11,516 nt of DNA from SIG452 sp045580405 (GTDB taxonomy: Bacteria; Bacillota; Clostridia; UMGS1840): assembly GCA_045580405.1 (NCBI GenBank), contig JAZNNT010000014.1:1-11516 (forward strand). Reading direction: 5' to 3'. This document shows positions 7,222 through 11,516 of this stretch, one piece after another. Every line of letters starts with the position of its first letter. Position 1 is the stretch's first letter. The translations under genes were made by a program, and so were the position numbers. A model generated the notes under the pieces. It had not been told where the DNA came from, did no database searches, and saw only the letters and a list, made by a program, of their open reading frames with translations.

Positions 7222-7250
7222 TTGACAAAACATAGCATTTATGATAAAAT
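7222..7250 (+). promoter_or_regulatory. Promoter of the methyltransferase-ecf-truA operon
   Basis: A consensus TTGACA (7222-7227), a 17-base spacer and TAAAAT (7245-7250), with TG one base before the -10 box. Transcription would start near 7257, giving a leader of about 56 bases. In the leader I see only a weak A/T hairpin and the GAGGA ribosome site, with no riboswitch-like fold. Confidence 0.85.
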
Positions 7251-7312
7251 CATTTAAAGTATGTCCATTTTTAGTAATTGATAGATTTTTGTTAGAAAAA
7301 CGAGGATAGATT

Positions 7313-8182
7313 ATGTGGATTTCAGACTATTGGGAAGACTTTGAATTGTTGGAAGCGGAAGATGGCTATAAGTTAGAGCGTTGGAAGGATGTAAAGCTCC
7401 TTCGCCCCGACCCGCAGGTGGTATGGAAAAACGGAACCATTTCGAAACATTCTCAGAAAATAGATGCCAAATATTTTCGCAGCCACAAGGGCGGCGGTGA
7501 ATGGAAATATTATAAAAAGTTGCCCGAACATTGGGAAATTATGTATCGTGATTTACGTTTCAAGGTGCGTCCTACGGGATTTAAGCATACAGGGCTATTC
7601 CCCGAGCAGGCTGTTAACTGGGATTTTGCCCGTGACATGATTGCTTCCGCTAATCGGGAAATTAAAGTACTGAATTTATTTGCCTATACCGGAGGTGCCA
7701 CCGTTGCCTGCTTAAAAGAGGGGGCAAGTGTATGCCACTTGGATGCGGCAAAATCCATCGTTACCTGGGCAAAGGAAAATGTGGAATTAAACAACCTAAA
7801 TCAAAACGGCAAGGTTCGCTTTATTGTGGACGATGCATATAAATTCGTGGAACGGGAAATTAAACGGCAAAATTTCTACGATGCCATTATTATGGACCCC
7901 CCGTCCTACGGAAGAGGTCCCAACGGAGAGCTATGGAAAATTGAAGATAAAATTTTTGAGCTTGTGGAGCTTGCCTCCCGTATTTTGACCGACAAGCCGT
8001 TGTTCTTTATTATCAACAGTTACACTACCGGTCTTTCCAACACGGTGATGGAAAATATTTTAAATTTAACCGTTACCAAAAAATTTGGCGGAAAGGTAAC
8101 GGCAGATGAAATCGGTTTTCGTGCCAAACATTCCGGATTGTATTTACCTTGCGGTTCCACTGCAAGATGGCAGGCAAAATAG
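7313..8182 (+). CDS. Class I SAM-dependent methyltransferase, RlmI/RlmK-like (probable RNA methylase)
   Basis: A 289-residue Rossmann-fold methyltransferase. A family-specific beta-rich N-terminus (about 1-93) leads into GLFPEQ (94-99). The SAM loop VLNLFAYTGGAT is at 119-130, an acidic ribose contact D144 in CHLDAAK, D173/D174 at the adenine position, and the catalytic motif IV DPPSYGRGPNGELWK at 195-209. The GRGPxGExWK extension is typical of the Methyltrans_SAM family related to RlmI and RlmK. It lacks the PUA domain of RlmI. It also has no cysteine in the motif VI region (FIINSYTTG, 232-240), where m5C RNA methylases carry one, so a C5-cytosine activity like RlmI looks unlikely; N-methylation as in RlmK is possible. 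The ATG is 6 bases after GAGGAT. It appears to head the operon with ecfA1. The target is unknown. Confidence 0.88.
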   Translation: MWISDYWEDFELLEAEDGYKLERWKDVKLLRPDPQVVWKNGTISKHSQKIDAKYFRSHKGGGEWKYYKKLPEHWEIMYRDLRFKVRPTGFKHTGLFPEQAVNWDFARDMIASANREIKVLNLFAYTGGATVACLKEGASVCHLDAAKSIVTWAKENVELNNLNQNGKVRFIVDDAYKFVEREIKRQNFYDAIIMDPPSYGRGPNGELWKIEDKIFELVELASRILTDKPLFFIINSYTTGLSNTVMENILNLTVTKKFGGKVTADEIGFRAKHSGLYLPCGSTARWQAK

Positions 8183-8218
8183 TTTTTTGGCACTTTTGTT
8201 AGCAAAGGATTGGACGAT

Positions 8219-9046
8219 ATGGGAATCATTCATGTGGAGGATTTGACTTTTCGTTATGAAGATAGCGTAAAAACAGTTCTCGAGCATTTAAATCTTACAA
8301 TTAAAAAAGGTAGCTTTACTGCACTGTTAGGGCATAACGGAAGCGGTAAATCTTCTTTGGCAAAGCTGTTTAACGGTATTTTGCTTCCCGAAGGCGGTAA
8401 GGTATATGTTGCCGGGATGGATACCCAAAATGAAGAGCTGTTACTCGAAATCAGAAAAAGCTGCGGATTGGTGTTTCAGAATCCTGACAATCAGTTGGTT
8501 GCATCCATCATCGAGGACGATGTTGCTTTCGCACCTGAAAATTTGGGTATTGCACCGGAGGAAATCAGACAACGGGTAGACGACGCTTTAAAATGCGTGG
8601 GAATGTATGAATACCGCTTATGGTCACCGCATCATTTATCGGGTGGTCAGAAACAAAGAGTTGCCATTGCGGGTATTGTTGCAATGAGACCTTCCGTGAT
8701 TGTGCTGGACGAACCTACCGCAATGCTGGACCCGAAGGGCAGACGTGAAGTGGTGGAAACCATTCAGCGTTTGAATCAGGATTTTGGTATTACCGCTGTG
8801 TTGATTACGCACAATATGGATGAAGCCGCATTGGCGGACCGTATTGTAGTAATGGAGGAAGGGAAAATCCTTTTAGACGGCACTCCAAAAGAGATTTTCT
8901 CTCAGTATGATATCTTAAAACAAACAGGGCTGGATGTTCCGCAGATTACAGCGCTCTCCTATGAACTCTCCAAAGCGGGCGTTCCCATTGATTCCTGCAT
9001 TCTGTCTGTAGACGAATTTGTGGAACAAATTATAAAGGCTTTGTAA
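8219..9046 (+). CDS. ecfA1: ECF transporter energy-coupling ATPase 1 (EcfA1/CbiO1)
   Basis: One of two cytoplasmic ATPases that power group II energy-coupling-factor importers of vitamins and metal ions. It is 275 residues, the usual length. Walker A is GHNGSGKS (38-45), the Q-loop is Q87 in VFQNPDNQ, the signature is LSGGQ (140-144), Walker B is VIVLDE (160-165) with catalytic E165, and the switch histidine is H198. I start it at the ATG at 8219 because AAAGGA ends 9 bases before it; the in-frame TTG at 8210 would leave no space after the ribosome site. The methyltransferase stop is 36 bases upstream with no terminator between. It should pair with the EcfA2 encoded 15 bases downstream and dock on EcfT. 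No substrate-binding S component is encoded in the window, so the substrate cannot be told. Confidence 0.95.
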   Translation: MGIIHVEDLTFRYEDSVKTVLEHLNLTIKKGSFTALLGHNGSGKSSLAKLFNGILLPEGGKVYVAGMDTQNEELLLEIRKSCGLVFQNPDNQLVASIIEDDVAFAPENLGIAPEEIRQRVDDALKCVGMYEYRLWSPHHLSGGQKQRVAIAGIVAMRPSVIVLDEPTAMLDPKGRREVVETIQRLNQDFGITAVLITHNMDEAALADRIVVMEEGKILLDGTPKEIFSQYDILKQTGLDVPQITALSYELSKAGVPIDSCILSVDEFVEQIIKAL

Positions 9047-9061
9047 AAATGGTGAATCATT

Positions 9062-9907
9062 GTGAAATTAAAAGTTGAAAACTTATCATATACCTATGCA
9101 CCCGGTACTCCCCACGAAAAGACTGCTTTAAAAGACATTTCTTTTTCGGTGGAAAGCGGAGAATTTATTGGGTTAATCGGACATTCCGGAAGCGGTAAGT
9201 CTACTTTGGTACAGCAGTTAAACGGTTTAGAAAAACCAACTTCAGGTACCATTACTGTGGGAAATCGCGTGATTACCGGTAAAAATGCAGATACCAAAGG
9301 CCTTTGTTTTGAGGTTGGCTTGGTATTCCAGTATCCGGAGCAACAGCTGTTTGCGGAAACCGTTTATCAGGATATTTCGTTTGGTCCCGGTAATATGGGC
9401 TTGTCCAAAGAAGAAATTGACTTTCGGGTTCGCACTGCTATGCATCTGGTAGGATTGCCGAATTCCATGCTGGAGAAGTCACCCTTTTCCATTTCCGGCG
9501 GACAAAAACGCCGTGTGGCAATTGCCGGGGTACTTGCTATGGAACCGGGCATTCTGATTTTAGATGAACCGACTGCAGGTCTTGATCCCAAAGGCAGAGA
9601 CGAAATTTTAGACAGCATCCGTAAAATCCATAAGCATATGGGGATGACTGTGATTTTAGTTTCTCATAGCATGGAAGATGTTGCCAAATACTGTGACAGA
9701 CTTTTTGTGTTAAATGAAGGGGAACTGATGTTAAAAGGTACCTTAGCAGAAGTATTCTCTCATGCAGATATGCTAAAAAAAATCGGACTTTCGGTACCGC
9801 AGGTGACCGAAATGGCATTAAAACTCCGTGACAAGGGCATCCAGCTTCCTGAAAATATTTTTACCGTGCAGGATGCGTTTTCTGAAATTATGAAATTACG
9901 AGGATAA
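9062..9907 (+). CDS. ecfA2: ECF transporter energy-coupling ATPase 2 (EcfA2/CbiO2)
   Basis: The second ATPase of the energy-coupling module, 281 residues. Walker A is GHSGSGKST (40-48), the Q-loop is Q90 in FQYPEQQLF, the signature is ISGGQKRR (144-151) with Ile in place of the usual Leu, Walker B is ILILDE (164-169) with E169, and the switch histidine is H202. The YPEQQLF Q-loop and the adjacent DISFGPGNMGL segment are typical of EcfA2, which distinguishes it from its neighbour. The start is GTG, with GGTGA six bases upstream, a rather poor ribosome site. The ecfT start follows 2 bases after its stop, so the three ecf genes are read together. Confidence 0.95.
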   Translation: MKLKVENLSYTYAPGTPHEKTALKDISFSVESGEFIGLIGHSGSGKSTLVQQLNGLEKPTSGTITVGNRVITGKNADTKGLCFEVGLVFQYPEQQLFAETVYQDISFGPGNMGLSKEEIDFRVRTAMHLVGLPNSMLEKSPFSISGGQKRRVAIAGVLAMEPGILILDEPTAGLDPKGRDEILDSIRKIHKHMGMTVILVSHSMEDVAKYCDRLFVLNEGELMLKGTLAEVFSHADMLKKIGLSVPQVTEMALKLRDKGIQLPENIFTVQDAFSEIMKLRG

Positions 9908-9909
9908 TT

Positions 9910-10719
9910 ATGTTAAAAGATATTACCATCGGGCAATATTACCCTTCAGAATCGGTGGTTCATAAATTAGACCCCCGCTTAAAAATATTACTCACCTTAG
10001 CCTACATTGTTGCCATTTTTTTTATTGGTAATTTCTGGGGTTTTTTGGCGCTGGGTATTGGTTGCGTGCTATTAGCTAAGGCTTCTAAAATTCCCGTGAA
10101 ATATTTGCTCAAAAGTTTAAAACCGCTTTTCATTCTAATGGCAATAACCGCCCTTTTGAATCTGTTTATGACAGACGGAAAAGTACTGTGGCAGTGGGGC
10201 TTTTTGCGAATCACTGAAGAAGGTGCAGTGATGGCGATATTTATGCTTTTTCGGGTATCTTTTTTAGTGCTTGGCACCTCCTTTCTCACCTATACCACTA
10301 CGCCGATTACATTAACGGCAGGGATAGAAAGTTTATTAAAACCGCTAAAGAAAATTAAAGTGCCGGCACATGAAATTGCAATGATGATGTCTATTGCACT
10401 TCGGTTTATTCCCACCTTGATTGAAGAAACCGACAAGATTATGGCGGCACAGAAGGCGAGAGGCGCAGCGTTATCCGAGGGCAATATTTTAACCCGTGCA
10501 AAAGCTTTGATTCCCATTTTAATTCCCTTATTTATTTCTGCATTCCGCCGTGCGGACGAACTGGCGGTTGCAATGGAATCCCGCTGTTACCACGGCGGCG
10601 ATAATCGTACCAAAATGAATGCGTTGCATTATGGTAAAAAAGATACTTTTGCATGCTTCATTTTTGTGACTGCCTTTGCAGGGATTTTGTGTCTGAATCT
10701 CTTGGGAGGTCTTTTATGA
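9910..10719 (+). CDS. ecfT: ECF transporter transmembrane coupling protein EcfT
   Basis: The membrane scaffold that joins the EcfA1/EcfA2 pair to exchangeable substrate-binding subunits. It has 269 residues, with hydrophobic segments at about 24-57, 66-88, 106-128, 195-212 and 246-266. The two coupling helices are visible: the first carries the canonical A-R-G (183-185) in AAQKARGAA, the second carries S-R-C (224-226) in AMESRCYHGG, where many family members have A-R-G. KLDPRLK near residue 19 and the FRRADELAVAM segment are also family hallmarks. The ribosome site GAGGA overlaps the end of ecfA2. Its TGA overlaps the ATG of truA in ATGA, which indicates translational coupling. Confidence 0.94.
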   Translation: MLKDITIGQYYPSESVVHKLDPRLKILLTLAYIVAIFFIGNFWGFLALGIGCVLLAKASKIPVKYLLKSLKPLFILMAITALLNLFMTDGKVLWQWGFLRITEEGAVMAIFMLFRVSFLVLGTSFLTYTTTPITLTAGIESLLKPLKKIKVPAHEIAMMMSIALRFIPTLIEETDKIMAAQKARGAALSEGNILTRAKALIPILIPLFISAFRRADELAVAMESRCYHGGDNRTKMNALHYGKKDTFACFIFVTAFAGILCLNLLGGLL

Positions 10720-11474
10720 GGAATTTACTTTTTCAGATTTCTTATGATGGCACCAATTACCACGGATTTCAGTGTCAGGACGGACAGATTACCATCCAGA
10801 GTGAACTGGAACGTGTGCTGAATGTTTTAACCGGGGAAAGCCTTCGTATCGTAGGATGCGGAAGAACCGATGCCGGTGTGCATGCGATCCGTTATTACTT
10901 TAATGTAAAAACCCAGTCTCCCATTCCTTGTGACAGATTTGTTCTGGCAATGAACTCTTTGCTGCCGGACGATATTACCGTGAGAAGTTGCAGAGAAGTG
11001 CCCGAAGATTTTCATGCCCGCTTTTCTCCGAAATATAAAACCTATGTATACAGGATTTTAAACAAGCGCAATCCCGAAGCACTTCGGTATCACCGCAGTT
11101 ATTTTTATCCCATTCCGCTTGACATCCAAAAAATGCAGGATGCCTGCAATGTTATCATCGGGGAAAAGGATTTCCGGTGCTTTATGGCGTCCGGAGGACA
11201 GGTGAAAACCACTGTCCGAAATGTGATGGAATTGACTGTTACCCCCGTTGATGATGAAATTGAGATTCGTGTCAGCGCAAACGGCTTTTTGTATAATATG
11301 GTACGCATTATTGTGGGCACGCTGATTCAGATTGGTATCGGCAAAATGAGAAAAGAAGAACTCGAGACCATTATTACCGAAAAAAACCGTACCGATGCCG
11401 GAATGACTGTTCCGCCGCACGGATTGTACTTATATGATGTGTATTACGACTTAGATGGAAAGGACCCGGTCTAA
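10716..11474 (+). CDS. truA: tRNA pseudouridine(38-40) synthase TruA
   Basis: Isomerises uridines 38, 39 and 40 in the anticodon stem of many tRNAs. It has 252 residues from the start chosen here. The catalytic aspartate is D52 in GCGRTDAGVHA. Other hallmarks are ISYDGTNYHGFQ near the N-terminus, HARFSPKYKTYVYRI in the middle, and FLYNMVRIIVGTLIQIG near the C-terminus. A longer frame opens at 10653, but the ATG at 10716 has GGAGG six bases upstream and yields the standard N-terminus, so the longer form is rejected. It overlaps the ecfT stop by four bases. ecfA1-ecfA2-ecfT-truA is a conserved Firmicutes order, usually placed between rplQ and rplM, but no ribosomal protein gene adjoins it here. 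Confidence 0.96.
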   Translation: MRNLLFQISYDGTNYHGFQCQDGQITIQSELERVLNVLTGESLRIVGCGRTDAGVHAIRYYFNVKTQSPIPCDRFVLAMNSLLPDDITVRSCREVPEDFHARFSPKYKTYVYRILNKRNPEALRYHRSYFYPIPLDIQKMQDACNVIIGEKDFRCFMASGGQVKTTVRNVMELTVTPVDDEIEIRVSANGFLYNMVRIIVGTLIQIGIGKMRKEELETIITEKNRTDAGMTVPPHGLYLYDVYYDLDGKDPV

Positions 11475-11516
11475 ATGAGAAAAAAAACGACCACGATCGA
11501 AGAACAAAGAGAAGCC
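11475..11516 (+). CDS. Start of an unidentified gene, cut by the window edge
   Basis: An ATG directly after the truA stop opens a frame that stays open for 14 codons to the window end: MRKKTTTIEEQREA. An AAAGGA (11459-11464) lies 10 bases upstream, inside truA. The zero-base junction and continued frame suggest a further operon member. The few residues, basic then acidic, do not match the ribosomal protein L13 N-terminus expected after truA, and they are too few to name a product. Confidence 0.55.
   Translation, partial: MRKKTTTIEEQREA

Noticed and set aside
7069..7257. 62-codon plus-strand frame across the end of the membrane protein gene and the terminator
   Set aside because: It reads through the terminator hairpin in another frame and lacks a ribosome site.
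7251..7312. Riboswitch or other leader element before the methyltransferase
   Set aside because: Only about 56 bases of AT-rich leader with a five-pair A/T hairpin; no conserved aptamer feature or attenuator is visible.
8183..8218. Possible terminator between the methyltransferase and ecfA1
   Set aside because: There is a T-run just after the stop codon but no stable stem before it, and no promoter is visible for ecfA1 alone.
10653..10715. Longer N-terminus for TruA starting at 10653
   Set aside because: No ribosome site precedes it, it overlaps ecfT deeply, and the added residues do not belong to the TruA family; the ATG at 10716 has GGAGG at ideal spacing.
11058..11420. 120-codon open frame on the minus strand inside truA
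   Set aside because: It lies wholly antisense to a clear conserved gene, has no ribosome site worth noting and shows no recognisable domain; it is a composition shadow.

Overview
The window reads as chromosomal, mostly housekeeping sequence from a low-to-moderate GC member of the Clostridia (Bacillota). The evidence is strong AGGAGG-type ribosome binding sites, frequent GTG and TTG starts, sigma-A-like promoters, an ecfA1-ecfA2-ecfT-truA block, and a divergent topoisomerase IV pair of a type I recall from Clostridia. I see no tRNA, rRNA, CRISPR array, insertion sequence or phage gene. Genus cannot be told from this sequence.

Left half (about 16-6332, minus strand): a four-gene run transcribed right to left, parE-parC-ychF-tgt. 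parE and parC encode the two subunits of a type IIA topoisomerase, ychF a ribosome-associated ATPase, and tgt the tRNA-guanine transglycosylase of the queuosine pathway. The gaps are 72, 17 and 15 bases with no terminator visible, and a good extended -10 promoter lies before parE. tgt is unusual: it stops about 50 residues early, before its last zinc ligand, only 15 bases from the window edge.

Middle (6333-7312): a divergent control region with an exact 10-base inverted repeat, a near-consensus promoter and a 16-base perfect palindrome at the likely transcription start. It drives a two-gene module of a small HTH regulator and a four-helix membrane protein with a DERN motif. A strong rho-independent terminator closes the module, and a second near-consensus promoter follows.

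Right half (7313-11516, plus strand): a SAM-dependent methyltransferase of the RlmI/RlmK-like type, then ecfA1, ecfA2 and ecfT, which make the energy-coupling module shared by vitamin transporters, then truA (tRNA pseudouridine synthase) and the first 14 codons of another gene. Gaps are short (36, 15 and 2 bases, then a 4-base overlap, then 0), so this looks like one operon.

No clearly new large system is visible. The items most worth a second look are the truncated tgt, the self-contained HTH/membrane module with its palindromic operator, the inverted repeat between the divergent promoters, and the divergent topoisomerase pair with an alanine at the quinolone-contact position.
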